Below are positions 55,101 through 63,470 of a stretch of 64,000 bases of DNA, in pieces. The notes beneath the pieces were generated by a model. The model saw only the letters and a list, made by a program, of their open reading frames with translations. It did not search any database and had not been told where the DNA came from. This DNA is from Candidatus Heimdallarchaeota archaeon (GTDB lineage Archaea > Asgardarchaeota > Heimdallarchaeia > Heimdallarchaeales > Heimdallarchaeaceae). Made by a program: the position numbers and the translations under genes. Location of the stretch: assembly GCA_019057815.1 (NCBI GenBank), contig JAHLWR010000001.1:210001-274000 (forward strand). Direction: 5' to 3'. Position 1 is the stretch's first letter. Every line of letters starts with the position of its first letter.

Positions 55101-55610
55101 TCATTCTTTGAACATAGCATTTTCTTGTCTAAGCATTCGTTTTTTCATCGGGTGGTTACTTTTTCCTGCAAATTTACCTATTTTACCACTAGAAAGAATT
55201 ACTCTATGACAAGGAACTATTGGCCCAAATCTGTTTTTCATCATAACATTGCCAACAAAACGAGCGCCATACGGAACGCCAACTCTTTTGGCTAGTTCTC
55301 CATAGGAAACAACTTCTCCTGCAGGTACTTTTAGAAGTTCATTTAAAACATCAATTTCTTTTTCCGTAAATCCACTAAAATCAAAATTAATTTTTGGTAA
55401 ATCAAAAGATGTGCCATTCACAATATCATTGATAGCATCTAAAATTGGATGATCTCTTTCTTCAATTTCCACTTCTTCTTTTGCTATTTTTGATAAATAT
55501 GCAACAGCTTCTTTTTTGTTTTTGAAAGAATAAGAAGTATAATATAATTTTTCTTCATTAAGAAGTATACCTGTCCATGAATCCTTATTTTTTGATACAA
55601 TAATCTTCAT
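55101..55610 (-). CDS. ogt: Methylated-DNA--protein-cysteine methyltransferase (MGMT/Ogt)
   Basis: The active-site motif VPCHRVI, the DNA-binding helix with GEVVSYGELAKRVGVP, and ARFVGNVMMKNRFGPI are typical of O6-alkylguanine-DNA alkyltransferase, a suicide repair protein. The size (169 residues) is normal. ATG 55610 is preferred over GTG 55619: a TTTTATATAG element about 30 nt upstream suggests a leaderless message. Confidence 0.92.
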   Translation of the reverse strand: MKIIVSKNKDSWTGILLNEEKLYYTSYSFKNKKEAVAYLSKIAKEEVEIEERDHPILDAINDIVNGTSFDLPKINFDFSGFTEKEIDVLNELLKVPAGEVVSYGELAKRVGVPYGARFVGNVMMKNRFGPIVPCHRVILSSGKIGKFAGKSNHPMKKRMLRQENAMFKE

Positions 55611-55672
55611 CTTATACACAACATTTTTCTATTATTTCACTATATAAAACTTACATCAGAAAAAGGGTAATA

Positions 55673-56722
55673 GTGAAACAGCTGAAAGAGAAGATGCTCA
55701 AATACCTTAAAAAGGCGTGTCCAAACAAAAAAGATTTACAAATCAACGAATTTTGCAATATTACTACTGGATGGGAGACAGAGATATTTTCGTTTACACT
55801 AGTATTTCAGGAAAATGGAAACGAAAAGCAAGAAGAGTTAATCTTAAGGATGTATTTAGGTAATTTAGCAGAAAATAAAGCTGTGAAAGAATACAAATCT
55901 ATGAAAAAACTTTTTGAAGCAAAATATCCAGTTCCTGAACCCTTGTTGGTTGAAAAAGATTCATCTATTCTAGGAAAACCTTTCATGATGATGGAGAAAA
56001 TTGATGGAGAAAACATGGGAAAAAGGTTTCTTATAGCACTTGAAACTAGCGATCAAGAAATAATTGACAACATGATAATACCCAAGTTTTGTGAACTTTT
56101 TATTAATCTTCATGATTTGGATTGGGTGTCTATTTCTGATGAAAGAATCAAGCATGTATACTCAAATCCATACAGTTTCATAGTAAACCATCTATCCAAT
56201 TTTGAAAAGAAACTTGATTATTTCAATAAGGGGGAGCTAAGACCGATTACCAAATGGTTAGCAGATAGAATAATAAATGTTCCTTGTTATAAAATGTCAG
56301 TTATACACCAAGATTTTCACCCTCATAACATACTAATAACTAAAAACGAAAGATATTATGTTATAGATTGGTCAAGTTGTAGTATTGGAGATTTTAGATT
56401 AGATTTGGGGTGGACATTACTACTAACATATGCTTTCACATCAAAAGAAATTCGAGATAAAATCTTATCGACATATGAAAATCTATCTGGGTGGAAAGTA
56501 GAAGAGATTGAATTCTTTGAAGTTTTAGCTATTTGTAGAAGATTATTTGACATATCTATCTCATTTAATCAGGGAGCTGAAGAGCTAGGAATGCGTAAAC
56601 AAGCAGTAGAAAAAATGAAAGAGAGTGGTTTTCATATAAAGAGGGTTTATTCTTTATTGCAAGAAAAAACTGGTATCTCAATAAAAGAGATAGAAAACCT
56701 AATTAGAGAAATATCAGAATAG
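55673..56722 (+). CDS. APH-family phosphotransferase
   Basis: This 349-residue protein-kinase-like enzyme has the catalytic loop VIHQDFHPHNILI and the metal-binding YVIDWSSCSIGDFRLDLGW. Upstream marks are a nucleotide-binding MMEKIDGENMG hinge and a lysine-containing beta sheet. It resembles aminoglycoside/homoserine/choline-kinase-like APH proteins; the small-molecule substrate cannot be read. The start is GTG 55673, divergent from ogt, with a shared 50-nt promoter region. Confidence 0.85.
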   Translation: MKQLKEKMLKYLKKACPNKKDLQINEFCNITTGWETEIFSFTLVFQENGNEKQEELILRMYLGNLAENKAVKEYKSMKKLFEAKYPVPEPLLVEKDSSILGKPFMMMEKIDGENMGKRFLIALETSDQEIIDNMIIPKFCELFINLHDLDWVSISDERIKHVYSNPYSFIVNHLSNFEKKLDYFNKGELRPITKWLADRIINVPCYKMSVIHQDFHPHNILITKNERYYVIDWSSCSIGDFRLDLGWTLLLTYAFTSKEIRDKILSTYENLSGWKVEEIEFFEVLAICRRLFDISISFNQGAEELGMRKQAVEKMKESGFHIKRVYSLLQEKTGISIKEIENLIREISE

Positions 56723-56878
56723 AAAAACGTTCTATCTTGATATTTGGCAATTTTTAGTTGCCAAATGAGCATTTTCCATTTTCTGTAAAATCTATTAATC
56801 ATTATGTAACCTCAAAAAAATCTCGAAAAAAGACAATAAAATATAAATAAAAAGTCTACAAAGATAAATGGGATAAAA

Positions 56879-57400
56879 ATGTCAGATAATAGTAAAACTG
56901 GTAACTGGACAAAAATCATTAAAGCAGTCAGAACACCTATTGCTTATTTCACTCTTTTGGCACTTATTATTGAATCAACCCTTATTGCTTTAGGAAAAGA
57001 CCATATTGAAGTTGTAATTGGTGGATTGGCGCTAATAGGTTTACTCATAGTTGTTGTTGGACTTATTTTATGGAAGAAACCTGAAGTCTTCAATCCTAAA
57101 ACACCGTTTATCATTGGTTTTGATTTTCCTAATATTGTAGATCTCAATGTTGATCAATGTACAATGCTAGTTCGTGACAACGTGCAAGAAAATAAATATA
57201 AGGGAAGGGCTAATATTACAGACGACTTTGGAAACTGGGTTCTTTCGTTGAATCATCCAAATTCCCCTTTGACTGTTGATTATTCAGACTCAATTGATAT
57301 TACACTTGTTGAAATGCCGGATGATAATGGTAATATAAAAAAGTGGACAACACGTCCATTTAAAGTCAATAAAATTCTAAAAAAGGTGAAAAAGCTATGA
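56879..57400 (+). CDS. Two-TM membrane protein coupled to a pYEATS gene
   Basis: Residues about 19-40 and 47-66 are membrane helices. The remaining 105 residues form a beta-rich soluble domain (FIIGFDFPNIVDLNVD, then FGNWVLSLNHPN) that I do not recognise. It overlaps the next gene by 4 nt (ATGA), so both are translated together, and the soluble domain presumably meets the YEATS protein at the membrane. A TATA-like ATAAAATATAAATA lies about 40 nt before the ATG. Confidence 0.72.
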   Translation: MSDNSKTGNWTKIIKAVRTPIAYFTLLALIIESTLIALGKDHIEVVIGGLALIGLLIVVVGLILWKKPEVFNPKTPFIIGFDFPNIVDLNVDQCTMLVRDNVQENKYKGRANITDDFGNWVLSLNHPNSPLTVDYSDSIDITLVEMPDDNGNIKKWTTRPFKVNKILKKVKKL

Positions 57401-57699
57401 ATAAACAAATAGAATTCAAATTTAACAATGATGCAAAATCCTTGCCTAACATCTCTAGAGGAAACTACACATGGTATGAATGGACAATTTATATGGACGA
57501 AGACGATTCTAAACTGGATTCAGTTGATAAAGTCGAGTACCACTTACATCCAAGTTTTCCTGATCCGATTCAAGTTGTAACAAACCGTGACACAAAGTTT
57601 GCTTTTAGTGCAAGAGGATGGGGAACATTTCGAATTGATATCGTAATCTACCTCAAAGATGGTACAGAAGCACATGCTCATCACAATCTTAAGTTCTAG
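57397..57699 (+). CDS. Prokaryotic YEATS-domain (pYEATS) protein
   Basis: This is a 100-residue immunoglobulin-like domain with the YEATS pattern: WTIYMDEDD, VEYHLHPSFPDPI, the aromatic SARGWGTFRIDIVIY that in eukaryotes lines the acyl-lysine channel, and a final KDGTEAHAHHN. Eukaryotic YEATS readers bind acylated histones; the prokaryotic ones have been linked to membrane-associated stress or conflict systems. It starts within the 3' end of the two-TM gene. Confidence 0.82.
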   Translation: MNKQIEFKFNNDAKSLPNISRGNYTWYEWTIYMDEDDSKLDSVDKVEYHLHPSFPDPIQVVTNRDTKFAFSARGWGTFRIDIVIYLKDGTEAHAHHNLKF

Positions 57700-57842
57700 A
57701 TAGCTTAAGAAAACAAATACTATTTCACCGCTAATAGAATCGGAAAATTGGCAGAAAAATCACTAAAGAATATATTACTAGGAAATTACAGACATTAATA
57801 GCAAGGAAAGCACTACTTCTCACATAAGGATATAGATAAACT

Positions 57843-58535
57843 ATGGATTCGGAAAAAAAAGTTAGTTTTCCTTATAGAGGAGAGCACATTGAAGGGATAA
57901 TCAAACGATTGAATCGGAAAACAGTAACAGTCATTGTCAATGATCAGATTCTATTTAGAGTACCTTACCAATTATTAACTCCAATAATTAAACCTCCTCT
58001 GAAAAAAAACATGAAAAAGAATGCTTATACAAATAAAAAATGGACAAAAGAGCAGAACAGAGATTATAAAAAGTCCAATAATGCGGAAATTTATTTACCA
58101 TCTAAGAACACGTTAATATCATTAAAAACAAATGTAAAAATGCTTGCAAAGACGTTAAAAAATGAAGACAATATCATGATAAAACAATACTCAAATAGTA
58201 TTATAGAGGAACTAAATACTGAATATAAACTTCCCTCATTGCCAGTATTTACTGGTGGAAAACGAAGATTAACAAGAAGTGGGAACCAATATTATGGTGT
58301 TCATAGAACAAGAGGAGGAGAAAATAAACATTCATCAATTTCGGTATATAGTAGAACAGCTAAAACGCAAAAATATGTAGCTCCTAAGACCTTTTTGAGA
58401 ACGCTAATTCATGAGTGGTCTCATTCTTTCGATAGGTATAAGTTGAAATTATCAAGCACTTATCATACAAAAGGATTTTACGAACGAGTTAACTTAATTT
58501 ACAACGAGCTAAAAAAGCCTTTAGAAAAAAATTGA
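57843..58535 (+). CDS. SprT-like zinc metallopeptidase
   Basis: These 230 residues include a small N-terminal beta-barrel-like segment (GIIKRLNRKTVTVIV and RVPYQLLTP), a basic linker, then the zincin motif LIHEWSHSFD with a following HTKGFYERV that can supply the third ligand. This arrangement matches SprT-like/wss1-related peptidases, which in eukaryotes cut DNA-crosslinked proteins. It follows the pYEATS gene by 143 nt on the same strand; a joint module is possible but not certain. Confidence 0.72.
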   Translation: MDSEKKVSFPYRGEHIEGIIKRLNRKTVTVIVNDQILFRVPYQLLTPIIKPPLKKNMKKNAYTNKKWTKEQNRDYKKSNNAEIYLPSKNTLISLKTNVKMLAKTLKNEDNIMIKQYSNSIIEELNTEYKLPSLPVFTGGKRRLTRSGNQYYGVHRTRGGENKHSSISVYSRTAKTQKYVAPKTFLRTLIHEWSHSFDRYKLKLSSTYHTKGFYERVNLIYNELKKPLEKN

Positions 58536-58656
58536 CACAGTAACCTTTTCTTTAAGTTTCTAAGACACGTTGAAATAGTGTTTTGGATAGCAGGTTTTTA
58601 AGGTGAAATAAGGTTTTTGCGGGTTTTAAATAGTTTGGAATTAAATAATTTATGAA

Positions 58657-59685
58657 ATGAGTATAGAGCTTCGCAATGTTTCCAAGTCATTCAATAAACG
58701 GGGGAGAAAAATACATGCTTTAGATGATATATCTCTCAAAATTAAGCAAGGCGAATTTCTTGGACTGCTTGGACCAAATGGAGCTGGAAAAACGACACTT
58801 ACTAAAATCCTCTCAACATTACTTTTACCAACCTCTGGAGAAGCTTACATCAACGATATTCCGATAACAGAGGATAAAAAAATAAGAAAAATAATCAGTA
58901 CAGCTTTTGGTGAAAGTGGCGGAAGGAGTCTTTACTACAGATTATCTATTGAGGATAATCTAAGATTTTATGCTACTCTAGCTGGTGTTCAAAAAAAAGA
59001 AGCTCAAAATAGAATTGCTGCTTTGTTAAAGTATTTTGATTTAGAAGAAAAAAGAAAAACGCTTGTAATGAAACTTAGTACGGGAATGAAGGCAAAAGTG
59101 GTACTCATTAGATCGCTAATTCCTTTACCTCAAGTTCTTTTATTGGATGAACCCACACTAGGGTTTGATGCTATTTCTTCTGAAAAAGCTAAAAATTTAC
59201 TTGCAGATTTTAATAAAGAGTTTGGGACTACAATTCTATTAACTAGTCATAATTTTTCAGAAATTGATGCGCTAACAAGAAGAATCATATTAATCGATCA
59301 AGGGAAAATGGTTGAAGATTGTGCCCCCTTTGCATTTAAGAAAGTAGCATCTCAAGAACTTGTAGATGTTATTTTTTCCGTACCTAATTTTCAAAAAGAA
59401 ATATTTAGTGAAATAATTCGTCAAGTAGCCCATGCCAAAATTATCCGTCTAGTTGAGAGCACAAATTACGTAAATTCATATGAAGCTCAAATACAAGCCG
59501 AACGTTATCCTTTGAATGAAACCATTTCCTTAATTACAGTTTTAATTTTAGAACGTGGAGGGAAAGTTTTCAAGATAGCTCCCTTCATACCAAGCTTGAA
59601 GGAGTCTTTTCTTGCTTTTCTTAAAATCAAAGAGGAACAAGAGAAAGAGACTATTCTTTCGATCCCTATTGAAATGGTGGAGTAA
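58657..59685 (+). CDS. ABC-2 type exporter ATP-binding protein
   Basis: Walker A GPNGAGKTTL, signature LSTGMKAKV, and Walker B LLLDEPTLGFD mark a DrrA/CcmA-like exporter ATPase of 342 residues. A C-terminal extension of about 100 residues follows the ATPase fold. It is the first of three tightly spaced genes; its stop lies 2 nt before the first permease. ATG 58657 lies about 28 nt after a TTTAAATAG element, so the message may be leaderless or nearly so. Confidence 0.92.
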   Translation: MSIELRNVSKSFNKRGRKIHALDDISLKIKQGEFLGLLGPNGAGKTTLTKILSTLLLPTSGEAYINDIPITEDKKIRKIISTAFGESGGRSLYYRLSIEDNLRFYATLAGVQKKEAQNRIAALLKYFDLEEKRKTLVMKLSTGMKAKVVLIRSLIPLPQVLLLDEPTLGFDAISSEKAKNLLADFNKEFGTTILLTSHNFSEIDALTRRIILIDQGKMVEDCAPFAFKKVASQELVDVIFSVPNFQKEIFSEIIRQVAHAKIIRLVESTNYVNSYEAQIQAERYPLNETISLITVLILERGGKVFKIAPFIPSLKESFLAFLKIKEEQEKETILSIPIEMVE

Positions 59686-59687
59686 TA

Positions 59688-60548
59688 ATGGCAACTATTA
59701 ATCAGGTTTTGAACTCTTTCAGTCATCCTACAGCTTATAGCTCCTTTTTCACACGAATTAAAGCAATTTTTATCACCAGAGTTAAAATGGCTTTAAATTA
59801 CAAAAGCAGCTACTTAATGGTAGTTCTTCTTAACCTGGTTACTATTTTTATTTACTTTTTTTATGGTAAACTAAATCCAAATCTAAGTGTTTTTGGTATT
59901 AATGCAGCTTATTTTGAATTTGTGTTTATTGGTCTCTCGTTACAAATGCTGATAGGAACTACACTATCAACTGTAAACGGAGGTATCCACCAAGAAATAC
60001 TTACAGGAACGTGGTCACATACTTTATTGCACTTCAATTTTATTGAATATGCGATTGGTACAGCTCTGGCAGGTGCTTTTCTTTCCTCCTTTTCTATTTT
60101 AGCAGCACTTATTGTATCACAAATTTTTCTTGGATTGCAAATAGTTTTTTCTTTGTTTCAAATAATTATGATTTTCCTTCTTCTAATCTTATTAATAATC
60201 TCCCACATAACAATTTCGATGCTTTTTAGTGCTTTCATAATTTGGTACAAAAAAGATAATGGTCTTGTTTCGTTGATCTATCAATTGACAAAAACTTTTT
60301 CTGGAGTTGTTTTCCCGATAGCACTTCTAAGTGGGTTCCCATTATTTATTTCGAAAATCCTTCCCTTGACTTATGGGCTTCAATCTATGCAAATGGTGAT
60401 TTTCAATCCGGGAGAAGACTTTACGATAGTTCTTCTAAATGCCTTATTCTTGTTAGGTTTTACTATAATAGTTGGATATATATCTTGGATTCTGACTAAA
60501 ATTAGTATAAGAAATTCAAAAATCAAAGGAACAGTGGATGATTATTAG
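59688..60548 (+). CDS. ABC-2 type exporter permease, first subunit
   Basis: This 286-residue protein has six hydrophobic segments typical of ABC-2 permeases (first near residues 40-60, last near 250-275) and a YKSSYLMVVLLNLV entry motif. It is paired with the next gene as the likely heterodimeric channel. The substrate (drug, lipid or peptide) cannot be told. Confidence 0.88.
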   Translation: MATINQVLNSFSHPTAYSSFFTRIKAIFITRVKMALNYKSSYLMVVLLNLVTIFIYFFYGKLNPNLSVFGINAAYFEFVFIGLSLQMLIGTTLSTVNGGIHQEILTGTWSHTLLHFNFIEYAIGTALAGAFLSSFSILAALIVSQIFLGLQIVFSLFQIIMIFLLLILLIISHITISMLFSAFIIWYKKDNGLVSLIYQLTKTFSGVVFPIALLSGFPLFISKILPLTYGLQSMQMVIFNPGEDFTIVLLNALFLLGFTIIVGYISWILTKISIRNSKIKGTVDDY

Positions 60549-61438
60549 TGAGCACTAAAATCATACAACAAGTTAGAAAAACGTTTGATTCTACGATTCC
60601 CAACTCTTCAAACTCATTTTTTTGTGGATTCCTTCAGACATTAAAACGAAATATTAAAATCATCTGGCAGTATAGATTCCTGCTGATTAAAGGATTTCTT
60701 AGCACATTAACAGTTGTGTCTCTATACTACTTTATTTCTTTACTTATAGAAAGTGGAATAATAGAAAATGATGGATATAGAATCTCCAGTGTGTCTTTTA
60801 TTTTTGTTGGTATAATTATTGTTGAAATAACCGCTAAAACAATCACAAGTACTCTAGGTTCCTTTCAAAACGAAATGAGACAAGGTACCTTTGAAGCTTT
60901 AATCACAACACAGTTTGGTTTGAAGAAGTATATATATGCGGAAACCTTTGCAGAGGTAGTCTACACTCTTGTTTTAAACATTATTTATTATATACCAGTT
61001 TTTTTCATTTTTCCACTTTTAAGAGACGTTTCAGTAACATTATCTTCATCATTAACAATTTTATTATTACTGTTTTTCACATTTGTTTTTTTTACTTCTT
61101 TAGCACTTGTAGGAGCAAATTTTACTGTTTTAATTAAAAAAGGAAGGGAGATCTCCATGGTTATTGTTGGTTTTTTATTGTTATTAAGTGGAAGTTTGTT
61201 TCCTTTGAGCGTTTTTCCAAATTGGTTGAGAATGATAGCACAAATTTCTCCTCTTACACAAGTAGTCAAGGCTATCCGTTTCTGTTTATTTGGGCAAGGA
61301 ATAATAACTGATTCCATAGTATGGATTGCTCTATTGGTTCTTGTAGCAGGTTCATTAATTCTCTTTGTAGTTTTCCAAATATTATTCAAATCAATCTACA
61401 AGAGGATACAACATAAAGGAACATTTCATGAATACTGA
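60548..61438 (+). CDS. ABC-2 type exporter permease, second subunit
   Basis: These 296 residues have six hydrophobic segments and the ABC-2 conserved stretch GSLFPLSVFPNWLRMIAQISP (marked by its FPLSVFP core). The GTG start overlaps the stop of the preceding permease by 1 nt, showing tight coupling. Confidence 0.88.
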   Translation: MSTKIIQQVRKTFDSTIPNSSNSFFCGFLQTLKRNIKIIWQYRFLLIKGFLSTLTVVSLYYFISLLIESGIIENDGYRISSVSFIFVGIIIVEITAKTITSTLGSFQNEMRQGTFEALITTQFGLKKYIYAETFAEVVYTLVLNIIYYIPVFFIFPLLRDVSVTLSSSLTILLLLFFTFVFFTSLALVGANFTVLIKKGREISMVIVGFLLLLSGSLFPLSVFPNWLRMIAQISPLTQVVKAIRFCLFGQGIITDSIVWIALLVLVAGSLILFVVFQILFKSIYKRIQHKGTFHEY

Positions 61439-61494
61439 AGAAAAAATGGTATCTTCTACTCCCCACAAATTCTATAAGTTAATAATTAATTGAA

Positions 61495-62358
61495 TTAATA
61501 ATCAAATGATAATTGCGTGCCGACATGGCATGGTTTAACAATATTTTCTCCAAAGCGCGCTTTCAACTGTTCAATAATGTGGTTTCCTGTACAGTGATTT
61601 AGGTAGAGTTGGGGAGTCCCATAACGCGATTCAAGAATGTCACCAACATGAGTTACTTCATCTCCAGTAAAAGCTACCATATGTGTTCCACCTAAAATGG
61701 AATGGATTTTTTCGTCTTTATGGTTTTCAGCGACTTGTTTGAGAACATTCAACAAACCTGCATGACAACAACCACAGATAAGAACTAAACCTTTTTTTGT
61801 TTTCAACACCAAAGAAAGATCATCTAACATTGGATCACGAACCCATTTTCTTCCCTCTTTGTGGATTAAACGTTCACTAGTTCCATCTCTTTCCTCTCTA
61901 TTAAGAACAACTCCTGAAGTGTATAACCAAGGTGTTATTTGATAAGGTGTCTCAACAAATTTGAATTTAAGTTTTTTAAGTGGTTTTTTTTCAATTTTCG
62001 GCATCCCTATATCGTATTTATAAGAAAACCAGAACTTTTTTCCTCTTGCTTTTTTACTTTCCAAGATGGAGGGATGAGCAATGGTTAGCAGGGGATTCTG
62101 AGATTTCCTTAATCTTAATAATTCTTCTAAACCACCAGTGTGGTCATAATGTCCATGACTAAAGACTAAGTAATCGATTGTACTGGAACTAATGTTCATC
62201 AAAGCAAAATTATGAAATAAGTCTTTACCATTCAATCCTGTATCATAAAGGATTTTTGTGCTTTCAGTTTCAATAAAAAATGACTGACCATGACCTTTTT
62301 TCAAGTTTGAACCTTGCATAGCAGTGTTGTTGTAAACGTTAGTAACAGTAATTTTCAT
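61495..62358 (-). CDS. Metallo-beta-lactamase-fold hydrolase (COG1237-like)
   Basis: This 287-residue MBL-fold enzyme has the zinc motif FSHGHYDHTGG, and further ligands in CGCCHAG and LNHCTGNH. The pattern with ILYDTGLNG and GGTHMV fits the COG1237 group, which includes the dihydropterin-aminobenzene-phosphate synthase of methanopterin-type biosynthesis, but other hydrolases share it. ATG 62358 shows no Shine-Dalgarno and may be leaderless. Confidence 0.85.
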   Translation of the reverse strand: MKITVTNVYNNTAMQGSNLKKGHGQSFFIETESTKILYDTGLNGKDLFHNFALMNISSSTIDYLVFSHGHYDHTGGLEELLRLRKSQNPLLTIAHPSILESKKARGKKFWFSYKYDIGMPKIEKKPLKKLKFKFVETPYQITPWLYTSGVVLNREERDGTSERLIHKEGRKWVRDPMLDDLSLVLKTKKGLVLICGCCHAGLLNVLKQVAENHKDEKIHSILGGTHMVAFTGDEVTHVGDILESRYGTPQLYLNHCTGNHIIEQLKARFGENIVKPCHVGTQLSFDY

Positions 62359-62558
62359 TGTTAAAACATTTTTTACTCATAATATTTAATTATATGCTAC
62401 TATTTAGAATTTCAGAATGAGAAAGAACTGGAAAACTTTTGTCTGTTAATTAGGATTGATTATCATTTTTTCGTGGACTCTATCAACATTGCTACCATTA
62501 GGATAAAGGAAACTTCCTTCTTATTCTTCTAGAATAAACATTTATTTTTAGCAAATAA

Positions 62559-63272
62559 CTAAAAAGAGCTTGCAACTGCTATGTATATTGCTGTATAATG
62601 CAGTGAACCACCAAGTAAAACAAATAAATGCCATATATCGTGGAATTCAAAAATGCCAGGTAAAGGCTTATTCTTGTTAAAGCTATGAATAATTGCACCT
62701 ATTGTAAAAGAAAGACCACCTGCCAATACTAGCATAAGAGAAGAAATGGGTATATTAGCTATTAGCTGTTTGAAGGGTAAAACCGCCATCCATCCCATTG
62801 AAATATACATCCCCACTTCTACCCATCTAGGGAAATCTAAAACAAAAGGAGTCAGAATCAAACCCAAACCTACAATAGACCACTGTGCTATGATAATTCC
62901 CCATTTCCAAGCGCCATCTAAATAGATGTAAGCGATAGGAGTGTATGTTCCAGCAATCATAAAAAAAATAGCAATATGGTCAAATATCCGCCATAAATTG
63001 TATTCATCTTCCTTTTTCTTCAAAGAATGATAAAAAAAACTTGCAGCAAACAGTAAACAAATGGAGAAACCATAGACATATGTGACAATCATATTTGGAG
63101 TATTTCTTGCTAACCAAACTAACACAACAGAACCTACTATAGAAGCAATCAAACCAACTAGGTGAGAGTATGCAGAGAATCTTTCCTTTTTTAGCAATGT
63201 TGTGTCAACTCTTTCTTTTCTAATATCAATGAGAGTGAAACCCTTATTCTTAAAGATTTCAATGAAACCCAT
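62559..63272 (-). CDS. PAQR/hemolysin III-family membrane protein
   Basis: Seven TM helices lie in 237 residues, with the family's metal-site residues: SFFYHSL in helix 2, the DHIAIFFMIAGTYTP signature, and HDIWHLFVLLG with the last His pair near the C-terminus. Relatives include adiponectin receptors and bacterial hemolysin-III/TrhA, thought to be membrane hydrolases acting on ceramide-like lipids or tuning membrane fluidity. Confidence 0.9.
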   Translation of the reverse strand: MGFIEIFKNKGFTLIDIRKERVDTTLLKKERFSAYSHLVGLIASIVGSVVLVWLARNTPNMIVTYVYGFSICLLFAASFFYHSLKKKEDEYNLWRIFDHIAIFFMIAGTYTPIAYIYLDGAWKWGIIIAQWSIVGLGLILTPFVLDFPRWVEVGMYISMGWMAVLPFKQLIANIPISSLMLVLAGGLSFTIGAIIHSFNKNKPLPGIFEFHDIWHLFVLLGGSLHYTAIYIAVASSF

Positions 63273-63330
63273 AAAAAAAGGTTTACAGTTTTTAAGCGCG
63301 CATTTTTCTAGAAATATTGCGATGCGATAG

Positions 63331-63393
63331 GTTTATATATCAGATTAAAGAATATACTATTGAACAAAAAGTTCAATACTCATAGTTCAATAC
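63331..63393 (+). promoter_or_regulatory. hsp20 promoter with overlapping operator-like repeats
   Basis: A TATA element GTTTATATAT (63331-63340) is followed at the expected transcription start by a 7-bp inverted repeat ATTGAAC-AAAAA-GTTCAAT (63359-63377). AGTTCAATAC occurs twice with a 14-nt period (63370-63379 and 63384-63393). A repressor bound here would cover the start site, which fits heat-shock control by a Phr-like repressor, though the regulator is not identified. Confidence 0.55.
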
Positions 63394-63412
63394 GAAACAC
63401 TTCGGATAATTT

Positions 63413-63445
63413 GCTATAAACTTTTGGAAAAAAGGGGTTTATAGC
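63413..63445 (+). promoter_or_regulatory. 9-bp hairpin in the hsp20 5' leader
   Basis: GCTATAAAC (63413-63421) and GTTTATAGC (63437-63445) are perfect complements separated by 15 nt. They would fold into a hairpin 25 nt before the hsp20 ATG, upstream of its GGTGA. It may be an RNA structure or a second operator. Confidence 0.45.
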
Positions 63446-63470
63446 AGAAAATTGAGATTGGTGATAATAT

